Shown piece by piece: positions 1 to 11,444 of a DNA stretch of 64,000 nt. Both the position numbers and the translations under genes were made by a program. Below the pieces are notes generated by a model. It was not told the origin of the DNA. It made no database searches and worked only from the letters and a program-made list of their open reading frames with translations. Numbering within the stretch: the first letter of the stretch is position 1; every line of letters begins with the position of its first letter. This DNA comes from Mesocentrotus franciscanus (Eukaryota; Echinodermata; Echinoidea; Camarodonta; Strongylocentrotidae): assembly GCA_037976565.1 (NCBI GenBank), contig CP137673.1, forward strand, positions 5,096,863-5,160,862. Direction: 5' to 3'.

Positions 1-660
1 AGCTAGAAAGGTTGCTTCTATCGGGATTCATTATTTAAATTTACATTTGAAAAATAAAATTGCCATGAGGCAAGCAACTGAGATCACGGCTAAAGATCTG
101 AATTACTTTTCACCTCACTCCTACTAATTTCTGTTTTAATAAAGTATCAACTGAAATCAAATAGATATGACGCGAGATTGGCTTTGGCTTTATTACAGGA
201 ATTATGCAGGCTCTTTCCAAAATATCCATTACTTAAAGTTTAAGATTCAATGAATATCTTTGTACCTATACCACATAATCCGAAAGAAGTTTTCGTTATT
301 TGTCTTGGCTAAACTTTTCGGTTTTCTGCCCCCCCCCTTGCTTCTTTGGATACTCTAGCAGCAAGTAGTCTATCATATTAACTGAATCTTTCGAAAGGAT
401 ATGTATGAAATATTTTTGTATCCAGCTCTCACCTGTTTGACAATCGTCACCCTCGTATCCTGCTACACATGTACATAGATACATGTTAATGCCATCCGTA
501 CACGTACCTCCGTTCTCACAAGGGTTGGGAAGACACTCGTTAATATCTGTATAGTGAATAAAAAATCGTAATATCCCAAAAATAAAAATTCTTATATTAT
601 CCAGTTTGAGAAGTACTATATAGAACGTGGCTACGTGCATGATATGAGAAAATTTATGAA
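1..660. repeat. Segmental duplicate of an EGF exon plus intron
   Basis: The sequence from the window edge (GAAAGGTTGCTTCTATCGGG) to about 660 can be followed along 45,150-45,800, and in part along 44,240-44,640, with scattered differences. Exon and both intron flanks are included. The match resumes at about 2,125-2,560 against 45,780-46,160. Confidence 0.8.
433..546 (-). CDS. EGF exon of a second fibropellin-like gene at the window edge
   Basis: A 114-nt phase 1-1 exon encoding [20 protein letters not shown], then [16 protein letters not shown]. Six cysteines and a calcium-binding start. Donor G/GTGAGA. It and its intron copy modules 5 and 6 of the main gene. The rest of this gene would lie left of the window. 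Confidence 0.75.
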
Positions 661-2120
661 TCTTTGACAGGTGTATGCCCCACAAAGCAGTATGAAATCC
701 ATTTATGATATTTTTTTGTTGCGCATCAAATATTGTTTCAGTTGAGGCAATATTGGCCCGAATTCATGTTGCAGGACCTGGACCTGTGTGTCCCAACTGC
801 ACCTAATATGTACGAGTATCCGATTGGATGAATGATGCTTAATAAATGATATATATACTGATTTAATCATTCGTTGTTACTTACGCCCATGTTCTCATTG
901 TCTGTTCGGTTTCGTTCAAAATTTCACCGGAACGGTTCGCGGGTTTTCTGCATTTCTTTTGGGTAACTTGCTATCACGATTGGATTCCCCTTACTATACC
1001 CAAGTGGGCAAACCATTAGAGTGGAGTTAAGGAGAAGGTTCATTGATTTTAAACACTAAATTTATTGTCATTATTGCAAAGGTGACACTTTGATTTGACA
1101 AGATTATCAAAATTCAATGCTTGGAAACATTCGAAGTAATGATTATTATGAATTACAAAACGCTTAAATACAGCCCCGGCATAGCACCTGACATGCTCTC
1201 CGATCGCTGCTGAGATGTGTGACGTCACATGTTGAACATGATTTGCACAAGCAGACGATGTCCCATGACATCTCACACATTTTCAGTGCCTGTTTCGTCA
1301 TCTTCTCTTCAGTTATTTCTGTTACTTCACTACTACCGTCAGGCTAAATGTTTAATCTATTGCCTCACTCTAAACCCCGCGCATGTTATTATTTTGATGA
1401 AAAATGCAGCGATAAAAATTAAGGAATCCGTCACTTGTAAACAAAATAAGACGCCATTGTATTTTCAGCTGCATACACCGCGGTATGTTCGGCGTTTCAA
1501 GAGGGAACAAATGCGTCCATGCTATCATTCCGGGGGGTTTTAAATTTGAAAGTGTGGTTTCTTTGATTGTTCATTAACCCCTATCCTGTGTATTTACAAA
1601 CAAAAGAATTTAGTTATCAGAATCGGTTTCATATCCCTTTTGAATGGTGTAAAATTCCATCACATTTATATACACTAAACTCATTATAATTTGAGAACAA
1701 ATAGCATTGCAATTATGTTCATTCTTTATGGGATGTCGTCTGCTTGGGCAGGATTGGTTCATATTGTGACGGCATTAAAATATCGTTATTTTTCTGGCGA
1801 ATCTCTCGCATTTCCCAAATGCTATGGAGGTGGTTTTATTTGTATTTTTATAAATCACCCGATATGTAGTTGACCTAAAGCTTGTAGCCATCTGTTAGCT
1901 TACCAGTTTCTAGTAATACATTATTTGCCATATTTATGATTTTCTTTGAACCCGCACTTTAAGGGAAAGGTTCGCATTTTTTTGTTTTTTCAAACAAAAA
2001 AAAAACTCTTAAAATTTGTCAAAGATCACCATATACTTCAGCAAGAACGCATATGAACCAATAATGCCATACGGCCTAGAACACATGTATTTAACATAAA
2101 AATAAAAAAAAAAACACGTT
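661..2120. other. Intron sequence, about 1.45 kb longer than its paralogue
   Basis: This stretch is absent from the otherwise collinear copy near 45.8 kb, so it is probably an insertion in this copy or a deletion in the other. No coding signal or clear terminal repeats seen. A short inverted pair of the form ATGTGTGACGTCA and TGACATCTCACACAT lies around 1,210-1,280. Confidence 0.4.
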
Positions 2121-2432
2121 AAAGTTTCAATAGGAGAAAATCACTTAGAAGACCGTTACCGAGGATGATGTAAATTAAGGACATACGTTTTGTTGCAGAA
2201 TTATTGATTTTGGTTGAGATTAAGTATGTTAGCCTTGACGCCCCACATCCATGAAGTATTGGCGGCCTGCCAAAAGTTCATTTAAAGTTTAACAGTCGAT
2301 AATAATTTCGCGAAACTTCAGTTTTCAGTTCCTAGAGTTCGGAGGAAGACCCTAAAAATCACCTCCTTTCATATATCACTGGATGTTTACGCCCTGCAAA
2401 AGGGATAGAGTAACTTTCATGCATGGACGTAC

Positions 2433-2549
2433 TTGTTTTACAATCGTTATCAGCCCATCCTGGTGCATAGATACACACATATTCTCCCAAACCATCCACA
2501 CACGCACCTCCATTCAGACACGGGTTAAAAGGCGAGCAGTCATCGTCAT
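2433..2549 (-). CDS. EGF exon of the second gene, with a lost cysteine
   Basis: A 117-nt exon encoding DDDDCSPFNPCLNGGACVDG, then YVCIY, GWADNDCKT. It is the paralogue of main-gene module 4 (same length, same GTACGT donor). The fifth EGF cysteine is Tyr (C-I-Y instead of C-x-C), which removes a disulfide. Either a degenerating exon or a diverged module. Confidence 0.68.
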
Positions 2550-3120
2550 CTGTTTACCAAAACACAACCTACACCGTGTTGACTATTAGCCCAAACTCTC
2601 CGCCTGAACGATGTCTAGAGTTCAATGCAGGTCAGAGGACAACTTCATATGTTAGAAGACACATCCATAGTATAACAGATCGTTGGCAGAGAACCAATAA
2701 TATTATAAAAGGGAACTCCAACCTCATGACTTTTTTCACTATTTTAATACAAAAGCTATACCATGAGTAGTGAGAATTTCTGTTCTTTCGTTTGTACTTC
2801 TCATCCAAGTTGAATTTGTCGTACTCCCATTGCCTTTATATTTCATCGATCAAATCTATTATTTGTGCTCTCCCAGGATCATAAAGGTATATTATTTATT
2901 AATGCAGCAGCCAGCAGACATGCAATGGATATAATTTTGACTGTAAACGAACGAGCAAGAAATACGTGTACATACCGGAGAGAAGGGATAGATTTACACT
3001 GTTTGTAGTTATGAAAGGATCAAGGATTAACATAGATACTGTTTTTTTCACAATTTGTATAAAGTTTGTTATGGCTCATCGAATCGGATAGAGAAATTAA
3101 TTAATTATTAAGAACAGATT
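2550..3120. other. Non-coding, nothing recognised
   Basis: AT-rich sequence between the EGF exon and the 3' end of the first LINE. No supported gene or repeat structure was seen. Confidence 0.4.
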
Positions 3121-3142
3121 GTACAACAATAGGGTTTACATT

Positions 3143-3571
3143 TCAGAAATAAATAACTGTGTCATCTGCATATAAATGTAGATGACAATAATGAAAAGCA
3201 TTAGCTAAATCATTGATGTATATTAGAAATAAAATTGGGCCAAGTATGGAGCCTTGAGGGACACCATACGTTAATATCAATTCATTGGAAGAAACATTAT
3301 TTATCGAAGTAAACATTTTACGGTTAACTAGATATTCATAAAACCACTTTTGCATAATACCACTAATACCAAAATTAGACAATTTTCTCAAGATAATTCT
3401 GTGATCGACCAAATCAAAGGCTTTTCGCGGATCGACAAAAAGTGCTCCCGTATATGAACCCTTATCAACTGAATAAAGCAATTCATCCGTAACCTTTGTA
3501 AGGGCGGTACATGTAGAATGTTTCGGTCTGAATCCCGATTGATCTTTGGTTAAAATATTGTTTTTTTGCAA
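3143..3571 (-). pseudogene. Reverse transcriptase fragment of the first LINE
   Basis: RT palm motifs are visible: DQSGFRP, FVDPRKAFDLVDH (motif A), YGVPQGSILGPILFLIYIND (motif B region) and LYADDTVIY (motif C, catalytic Asp pair). The frame stops right after motif C, and no thumb or C-terminal region follows. Confidence 0.85.
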
Positions 3572-3777
3572 AAATCGAATTAAGTGTTGTTGTACGATCT
3601 TTTCTAATATTTTGTACTTTCAAACTCTTCGTAACTGATACATTTATTACCATTACTGTTATCCAGTTGTTTGCCAACATTGACAAAATGTTCGTTAAAA
3701 TAAATTGCTAATCTTTTACATTCATCAATAGGAGAAGGAAAATTCGTAGCTAATTTCGTATTTGGTATTATTGTTTT

Positions 3778-5120
3778 TTATATTATACAAAATTTCGTTC
3801 TATCCGTACAAGCACCTAGTTTTTCACTGAAATATTTTTTCTTTACTCTCCTTATTTCAAACGTTACCTTATTTCTCAAATGTTTGTATTGTTTCCAGTG
3901 AACAGCTTGTTTTTTCGTCTTTGCTTTACCTTTCATTTTATCCCGATCTTTCATGAGCTTAAAAATATATTCATTCAACCAAGGGGAGTGTTTTTGCGTA
4001 CCCTTTTTTTCTTCAATGGCATGTTTTTGTCTATTGTGTCCAAAAAGAGTACTTCCCATTTGTCTACAGCTTTATCGAGATCACTACCTTCTTCAACGTC
4101 ATCCCATTTCTGCGATCTAAGATCGGCTTTCAACTTGTCAAAGTCTACCTGATGAGATTTTCTAAATGTTACGTACTTAACAAACGAATCATCATTATTG
4201 ACCTGAGCTTTCCAGACTAAGTAACTCATATAATGATCACTTAAACCATTGTGAAAGACACCAAAAGAGCTTACTTTGTCTGGGCAAGTTGTTAACATGT
4301 GATCGATCAATGATGAGCACTCAAGCGTTACTCGAGTGTATTCAGTTTTATTAATTTGACACAAACCGTATATATCATTAATTTGTGAATATTTACGAGT
4401 GTCGCAAGTAAGTGGAAGCTTGGCAATGTTATTATTAACATCGCCCATTAATATCACTGCAGTATTAAATCTTCCTAAATATAACAATAATTGTTCATAG
4501 GACTCCAGTAGACGTGTTTTATTTGGCGGTTGATACCAATTTATAAAATAAAAGGCTTTGTATGTTTCAAACGAATCAGAATGCGAATAACTTCCAGTTG
4601 ATCTACTGAACTAGGCACTATTAACTTTTCAAATGTAACATTTTCATGTATGTATATGACAACTCCTCCACCTCTTCTGTCTCTATCATTCCTGATATCA
4701 TTGAAATGAGGTATACTTATTTCACTATCTCCAACTGAATCATCAAGTCTGCCTTCATTGAGAGCTAACATTTGAATATTACTATTGCATAAAATAAACC
4801 CAATTTCATCAAAATGTTTCAATAAGCTAACTATGTTCAAATAAACAAATTTGACACCTTTATCACATAATTTAGAGTATATTCTACTGGATTGATTACT
4901 CGTTTTATTAAAATGCTTATCCAGTTTTTGCTGTCGTTTACTTCTCGCAAATTCTGGTAGAAGATTATGATAAAATGGTAACTGTTTCAAAACACAACAT
5001 GTGCAGATCCACGCTATGAATAGTTCAAAGGGATCATTGTATGATGCGTCAGACACATGAGCGCATGATACATGTACCCATTTTCTACACTGTGTGCATA
5101 ATAGACCTTTTTTATTTACC
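3778..5120 (-). pseudogene. Endonuclease and linker region of LINE ORF2
   Basis: Three frames together cover an APE-type endonuclease. They show KGLLCTQCRKWVHVSC (second half of a PHD-like zinc finger), KFVYLNIVSLLKH, RRGGGVVIYI, a GDVNNN motif in place of GDFN, SSLIDHMLT and LSDHY. A linker with SPWLNEYIFKLMKDRDK follows at 3778-4059. Frameshifts near 4,490-4,540 and 4,000 break the ORF. Confidence 0.8.
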
Positions 5121-5654
5121 TTATGGGGCGTTCCCACTGTCGTGCGATCCGTTACGAACCCCACGATTGGCCATTCGTAGCTGATCGTGGAAATTCTCTG
5201 AATTGCTAGGTTTGGATACGAGGTGATGCGAGTCGATACGTTATGGTACGATTTGGTGCGCTTGGTTGCGATATGGTCACGATTGGTCAATTTCAGGTGA
5301 CACGATCTGGTCTCCCGTTCAGATACGATCATATACGTTCCGATATGATTGTCCCGATTGAGTCCACGATTGGGTCTCGATGTGACACGATCATCACGAT
5401 CGGGGTCCCCGATTTGGGACGATCGGGTACGTGTAGATACGTTCGAATACCTTCCGATACGTTCATCACGAACCGATGCGCTCTGTTGCGACAGTATACG
5501 GTTGTGGTTGCGATGTATTTCACGATAAGGGTCGAGAGTGATCAGGATTTGAGCTACGATTGGACCCCGACGGATATATATACAGGCCGACTGACCATGG
5601 ACTTCATTGTTTCTTGAACTTCTACAAAGTGATCACTACAACCCACAACCATTG

Positions 5655-6950
5655 ATGATGACAGGAGTTGAGGATGATGACAACGTGACATTTGCAGTAT
5701 TACTGTATGCTTATATTATTATCGCCAGAGAGGAAGAAGACGAGCAGCAGCCAGACGGTACAGACCAGCCACAGCCCCAATCACGTAAGTACAGGAGAGC
5801 TGCAGTCAGGCAGTTCTGGGTTCAACCATGGCTCACAGAGGAGACGAGACAACAGTTGGCCAGTTCTCCAGCCTCCTAGACACCAAATTGAGGCTGGAAG
5901 ATCCAATAGCGTTCCAAAACTACACAAGATTAACACTACAGCTCTTCGATGAAGTCTTGCAGGGGGTGGCCCCAGCAATCGAGATCGGACGCACCAGTTT
6001 CAGGCAACCCCTCTCACCTGGACTGAAACTGCCAGTGACACTGAGGCACCTTGCCACTGGACAACTATCGGTTCCTTGCGTATGCATTTAGGTGTGGAGT
6101 GTCCAGCATCTCAGAGATGCTTCCAGAAGTGTGCCAGGCAATTGTGCAAGCGTACAAAATGAGGTTTTAGCCTACCTGTCACCCCTGAAGCCTGGACAGC
6201 CGTAGCTAACCAGTTTGAGCAGAGATGGAACATACCCCATGCCATTGGGGCCCTGGATGGCAAAAACATTGCTATCAAGAAGCCACCCCACACTTGAAGC
6301 CTGTACTACAATTACAAGGGCTTCTTTTCGATACCACTCCTAGCTCTGGTGGATGCAGATTACAACTTTGTGTGGATCGAGCTTGGTGGAAAAGGACACA
6401 TGTCAGATGATCAGATATTTGGCGACTCTGAGCTGTTCAATGGCCTGGAAGAGGAAGCCCTAGGACTCACCCCACCCTGCCCTTTGACTGCAAGCCCTGA
6501 TGACCTCCAAGACATGCCCTTCTTCATCCTGGGGATGACGCCTTCGCACTCAGGAACTACCCCATGAAGCCATACGGAAGAAGAGTGATAGCCAGGGAGG
6601 AGAGGATTTTCAACTACAGACTCTCAAGGGGGAGAAGAGTGGTGAAAAATGCCTTCGGTATCCTGGCCAATAGATTCAGGTGTCTCCTCAGGACTCTAGA
6701 GCAGAAGCCTAACGATGTGAATGATATGGTTGAGGCGGAAAACCAAAATGTCATCCCAGGAGCATGGAGGGACCATGTGGACTGGCTAAATGTGAATCAA
6801 CCTTCTGTACCTCGCAACTCAGCTACAGCAGATGCAAACCATCACAAGGAACTCCTAAAGGCCTTCTTCAACTCACCACAAGGTGCGGTCGCATGGCAGG
6901 AAAGGATGGCCAGGCTGCATGACGCGGAAGGTGGAGAGGATGATATTTGA
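5655..6950 (+). pseudogene. Harbinger transposase (DDE_Tnp_4 type), inactivated
   Basis: Reading across frames gives a DDE nuclease: [18 protein letters not shown] (first Asp), [19 protein letters not shown] (second Asp), FFILG then [13 protein letters not shown], and [18 protein letters not shown] (Glu position replaced by Lys in VKNAFG, where VENAFG is usual). An in-frame TGA follows PPHT, and a G is missing at about 6,532 (GGGATGACG). Both lesions are also in copy 2. No separate Myb/SANT ORF was recognised. Confidence 0.85.
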
Positions 6951-7455
6951 TATTTTTATTTTTATTTTTGAAAAATTCAGGAAATTGATATTGAAGATGC
7001 ATGATTTTCTTTCTATTTTTACTGACTATTCGAAGTCAATGTTTTAGAGCAGTGGAAACTCATTTTAGGTTAATTACAGCAAAGTTGTTAAATATAGGTG
7101 ACATATATTTATGGATAAAGAAAAGGGAGAAATTTTTAAAACTCTTTCATTGTCCATGTCTGTGCAAGAACAACAAAAAACTTCCATGTGAAAGATTCAC
7201 TATAATGTAATACATTTTAAAAGATGTTTAAATAGCAGTTACCTGAACAAAAGCTATTTTTTGACCTTATACTTAATAGTATGGCACTATAGTTTACACA
7301 CTGCAAAATTGTCACATCTGTATGTATATATCTGTCTATAATGTTATCGAAATATATAAAGTTGGTATCTATCATCTTCTGATTGTATGGACACAACTTT
7401 CTATTTCAAGTCTGCAAATTAATGGTATACATGTTTACATTACCTTCCATGATTG

Positions 7456-7461
7456 ATAAGA

Positions 7462-7495
<34 letters not shown>

Positions 7496-7695
7496 GGGAG
7501 AAGGAATATTAACAACAAGAGGGAGAGAGTGTGAGGTTGAAGAAGCTGATGGAGTGAAGGAAAAGGAGTTATTATGATTAAGGACTATGAAGAGAATGAT
7601 AGTGAATGAGAAACAAATGGTTGAGAGAGAAAGAGGAGAGAGAGAGAGATATATATAATTAAAAAAAAGAGAGAGAGAGAGAGAGGGAAGGAGAG
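7456..7695 (+). repeat. (GA)n-rich tract inside Harbinger
   Basis: Runs of GAGAGA and related purine-rich sequence. The copy-2 equivalent is the CT-rich stretch at about 25,725-25,955. Confidence 0.9.
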
Positions 7696-8184
7696 AAAGT
7701 ATAAATATACTGGGCGCGAGAACTCGTAACAGATCGTAAACGTCCGTGTAAAGCGTGACTTCTCGTATCTACTCGCATTTACTCGCATCTACTCGTATCA
7801 TCTTGTATCTGCTCTTGAGTCGTTCGTGTCAGGTCGTGAGCAATGGTACCCGACAGAGCGTCACAGGTCGTGGCAGATCGCAACACATCTCAACAGAGCG
7901 TGGTGTTTTTCTTTTTCTAAGGTTGATCCCGATCACCACGATTAGGAAGCACGATTAGATGCGATATGTTGCGTTTTATTACGATCTGATGCGATGATCA
8001 CGATTGACAATTAATCGTGTTGATCGTAGAAATTTTTTGAACCGTCCAAAAATTTCCTACGATCAACACGATTGCCACGACTGACCTCAAGATCTGATAA
8101 TATCTGATAGGATCACCACGATTACATCACGATTAAGACCACAATTTCAATCGTGGCGCCAATCGTGATAGTGGGAACGCCCCA

Positions 8185-8228
8185 TAAACAGACTTTTGGC
8201 ATATCCCACATAGACAATCCCTAACCAT
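8185..8228 (-). pseudogene. Start of LINE ORF2, first half of zinc finger
   Basis: From an ATG at 8226-8228 the minus strand reads MVRDCLCGICQKSV and then meets the Harbinger end. With the transposon and one TTA removed, the frame continues into VNKKGLLCTQC at 5,120, giving a Cys-x2-Cys finger that is uninterrupted. Confidence 0.75.
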
Positions 8229-8459
8229 TTAGTATGTAATTTATAGATCATAAAAAGATAGAACAACAAAAAACAGATCAATATAACAGAAGCACTGAAT
8301 TACTCAGTCACTTTCGTTGGTAATTAAGCGTTTGATTATTTTGCCTCCAGTAGTGGGGAAGAGGCCAAGAATTCTTCCGTCTAATGAACACGCCGCTAGA
8401 ATCTGTCCACATTTTTTCGCTTTTGACAGTAAATGAGCATTTGACAGGGTAAGATCTTC

Positions 8460-9008
8460 TTAGATACCCACCTTCGTGCCTTTAAGCTTGCGACGTTTGG
8501 AGATGATTGTTCTTCGCATACGATAAGAAACGAACTTAACAATGATGACATCTGGTTTCAGTTCGTCGTCTTGTTTAGGCGCATTGCGCGAACGTTCGAT
8601 GTCCTCCTTCGTCAAGGTCACTTTGAGCTTTTCATTGGTAATTTCACAGATGAGGGCGTCAGTATCTTTGCCCTCTTTCTGCGCGACTCCATAGAATCGT
8701 AGACAATTGCGTCGCGAATATTGTTCTTGGTTGTTCGTAGCTCGCTCGACCCTGTCGAGTGATGATTGTTGATCTATCAATTGAACTTTTAAATTCGCGA
8801 TCTCCTTCTCTCTTTCAATGATGCTGTATTCGAGGTCTATAAGCTTTCCTTCATTGTTCTCAACGCGAGTTAAGATCGTATTAATTTCATCGTGAATTGC
8901 TTCACGGACTGCCCGCCGGATGGAATTGAGAAATTCTTCTGTTATGTAGCGTTGAATGGCGTCATTAGTAACGGATAAGACCGTGTCACGTGTGACGTCC
9001 GAAGACAT
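8460..9008 (-). CDS. LINE ORF1 protein, coiled-coil and RRM-like
   Basis: A 182-residue ORF starting MSSDVTRDTVLSVTNDAI. The middle is a predicted coiled coil (LDRVERATNNQEQYSRRNCL). It is followed by LRFYGVAQKEGKD and a basic end (MRRTIISKRRKLKG), the layout of L1-type ORF1 (Transposase_22-like) nucleic-acid chaperones. It sits 5' of ORF2 on the same strand. It appears open throughout and may be nearly full length. Confidence 0.75.
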   Translation of the reverse strand: MSSDVTRDTVLSVTNDAIQRYITEEFLNSIRRAVREAIHDEINTILTRVENNEGKLIDLEYSIIEREKEIANLKVQLIDQQSSLDRVERATNNQEQYSRRNCLRFYGVAQKEGKDTDALICEITNEKLKVTLTKEDIERSRNAPKQDDELKPDVIIVKFVSYRMRRTIISKRRKLKGTKVGI

Positions 9009-9249
9009 GGCGGCAAATAATGTTTAATCGATTGATATATAAATATTAGGCAAGTTCCAACTTGGTACTTGGTTGGGTAATCCCTTGGCAGCTCACTCAG
9101 GAAGCTATACTGGGATGGTAGGTGAGGCGAGTAAATACAAGGAGTGTCAATGAAATGCTGGAATGGTGTGTGGACAAAGCACTTGTTATTTACAGTAAAA
9201 TATGCTAAGTCCAGTGCAAGTAAAAACCAAGCTAGTAAGCTTATATGAT

Positions 9250-11440
9250 GTGAGAACCTACAGGGGGCTGCATCATTCTGATGGAGGGTAGAGCAGCCTC
9301 CTTAAAGTAGGTTATTCATTTTGCATTGACTGCTGAGCCTGGGAGATGGTTCCAAATCCTTATTGCTCTTGGATAGTATGAGAACTTGAAGGAGTCGATA
9401 GTTGCATCAGGAATTACATACTTCAGGTTGTGGTCGTGTCTTCCTAAGTATGTAGCAGTGATGAAAATAGTTGGTTTGGGTATGGAGACAAGACGGTGAT
9501 GGATCTTGTAGAGGAAGGTGCATTGGTCGAGGATTCGACGTATGTGGAGCGTGTCCCACCCCAGTGCTGTCACAAGAGCCGAGGGTGAAGTGGTGTATCT
9601 GTAGTCACAGTACACAAAGCGACCCGCTGTGTTTTGTACTATTCTCGGATGCTGGGAGTACGCTTCCGTGTGACGGTGAGGATAGCGCACTTTTTCACAT
9701 TAAATTCCATCATCCAGTTTGTAGACCTCCTGGACAACTTTTGGAGATCGTCCTTTAGGATTCGATAGTCCTCAGCGCGTCGAATCTCACGATAGAGGGT
9801 GCTGTCATCTGCAAAGAGACGCATTGTGGACTGGATGTTGTCTTGGATATCATTTATATACAACAGGAACAGGGTAGGGCCGATGACGGATCCCTGGGGG
9901 ATACCAGATGTTACATCCCTACCATGTTGATTTAGATCCATTAACTACGACCGCCTGTTGTCTATCAGTGAGGAGTGACATTACCCACTGGAGTGAGTCA
10001 CCGCATATTCCGTAGTATGCAAGTCCAAGAAGATTATATAACTTGGCTGCGCTGCTGTAGTATGGAGGACTAATCGTGGACGGCTGTTGTCAATTGAGTG
10101 GTTGTTGACAAACCCCGTCGGAAGCCATGCTGTGCATCAGTGAGGATATTATTCACTGCAACATGCTTCGACACATGGCTCAGGATGATGTGTTCCATTC
10201 CTTTACAGCAGACGCAGGTAAGTGAGATCGGTCTGTAGTTGGAGGGGTCACACTATTTTCTCAACTTGTGTATAGGGGTAACCAGTGCTTGCTTCCATTA
10301 GGCTGGAACGATGCCACTGTTGTACGTAAGGTGGGAATAACAATGTTTTCAGAACGACATGTCTTGATGTAAAAGACCAGAAATACTTCGGGTTGTCTTT
10401 AAGGCTTGCCCCGATAATGTTGTTGATGTACTCACAACGTGCTCTGTGAATATTCTTGGCAACTTGGTTCCTGTATTGTCGGTAGGCTTTCCAAGCTGTG
10501 GAGCAAGTCTGGATGTGTGCCTTCCTGAATAGTCTACCTCTCTTCCTCAGCTGGCGTTTCAAAGGAGGAGTAATCCAAGGACGATGTTTCCTTCCTTGGC
10601 TTATTTTGGAAGGAATAAGCTCAGACAAACACCTGTTCAAGAAGTTGACAATAATGGACCAGTTTGTCTCCACTGATCTTCTCTCTGGATCTGGTTGGAG
10701 AAATTCTGTCGCAAATTCAGCTGCTGCATCTCTCAGTTGCTGTTCGTCAGCTTTATGGAACTGGTAGATCTTCCTCAGGGGTTTGACAGAGATATTTGGA
10801 TTTGCAGCAAGAGTAAAAGTGACGATGTTGTGGTCAGATATCCCAGACTGTACACACCCATTCTCAACCAGGGCGGAAATTGACGTTACAACCAGGTCGA
10901 GGATGTTGTTGGATGAAGGTCGGGTGACTTCCCTGACTGTTTGGGACAAGGAATTGTGCAATATGATATCCAACAGCTTCTCGTGACAAGTAAAAGTGGG
11001 CAGTGGCTGGATTTGTAGTCGACTGGTCATGCCAGTTGATGTCAGGATGATTGAAGTCGCCGGCTATCAAGATGTTAGGGTGGCTGCGTCGGTGCCTTGT
11101 CATAATCTTAGACAATGACTGATGCAAGCCTTCGAGACCTTGTTATCTGTTGTTGGGGGAAGGCAGTAGTAGCTACCAATATACAGTGGCTTGGCATTTG
11201 CAAGTTGCACGTTGCACCACTGTATCTCACAGTCAGAGTCAAACTCAGGACATTCAGTGACAATAATTAGCGTGTTGATGAATGCTATGAAAACACCACC
11301 TCCATGAATGTTTCCGTCCTTACGGTAGATGGAGTAATTGCTTGGGAAACTTGAGTATGAAGAAACGCTATCATCCAGTTTTGCTTCACAACCAAAGATG
11401 GATGACAATGGCTGGTGGCTCAGCGGGCACTTTCACAGGC
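9250..11440 (-). mobile_element. Second LINE, decayed (endonuclease and RT)
   Basis: Minus-strand non-LTR element. Endonuclease motifs are at 11,100-11,408 (FGCEAKLDDSV, RKDGNIHGGGVFIAF, YIGSYYC) and 10,864-11,127 (ILIAGDFNHPDINWHD). Its C-terminal part and linker are at 10,248-11,030 (SGISDHNIVTF, RKHRPWITPPLKRQLRKRGR). The RT is at 9,639-9,941 (SGIPQGSVIGPTLFLLYIND, FADDSTLY) with a tail at 9,316-9,690. The RT N-terminus between about 9,945 and 10,245 is frame-broken. Its 5' end abuts the THAP9-like transposase. Confidence 0.82.
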
Positions 11441-11444
11441 TGTT

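Larger units (their letters stand above)
5124..8184 (+). mobile_element. PIF/Harbinger DNA transposon, copy 1
   Basis: Terminal inverted repeats TGGGGCGTTCCCACT at 5124 and its complement ending at 8184. Target flanks are TTA (5121-5123) and TAA (8185-8187), consistent with a TTA/TAA target. The interior holds a broken DDE transposase, and about 450 bp at each end are dense in short CGATnnG/ACGATC-type motifs. It is inserted in LINE ORF2. The other copy (25230-28262) is inverted and very similar. Confidence 0.9.
3120..9060 (-). mobile_element. LINE (CR1/L2-like non-LTR retrotransposon), interrupted by Harbinger
   Basis: Minus-strand element with ORF1 (9008-8460) and a decayed ORF2 from 8228 to 3143 carrying a zinc-finger start, an APE-type endonuclease and a reverse transcriptase. 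A Harbinger transposon (5124-8184) splits ORF2 inside the zinc finger. The RT ends just after the YADD catalytic motif, so the 3' part of the element is missing. This is less usual than 5' truncation. Clade assignment is by general resemblance only. Confidence 0.8.

Noticed and set aside
5243..5617. ORFs in the Harbinger ends (also 27769-28143 and 7585-7958)
   Set aside because: Products of subterminal motif arrays open in both strands; no protein family resemblance.
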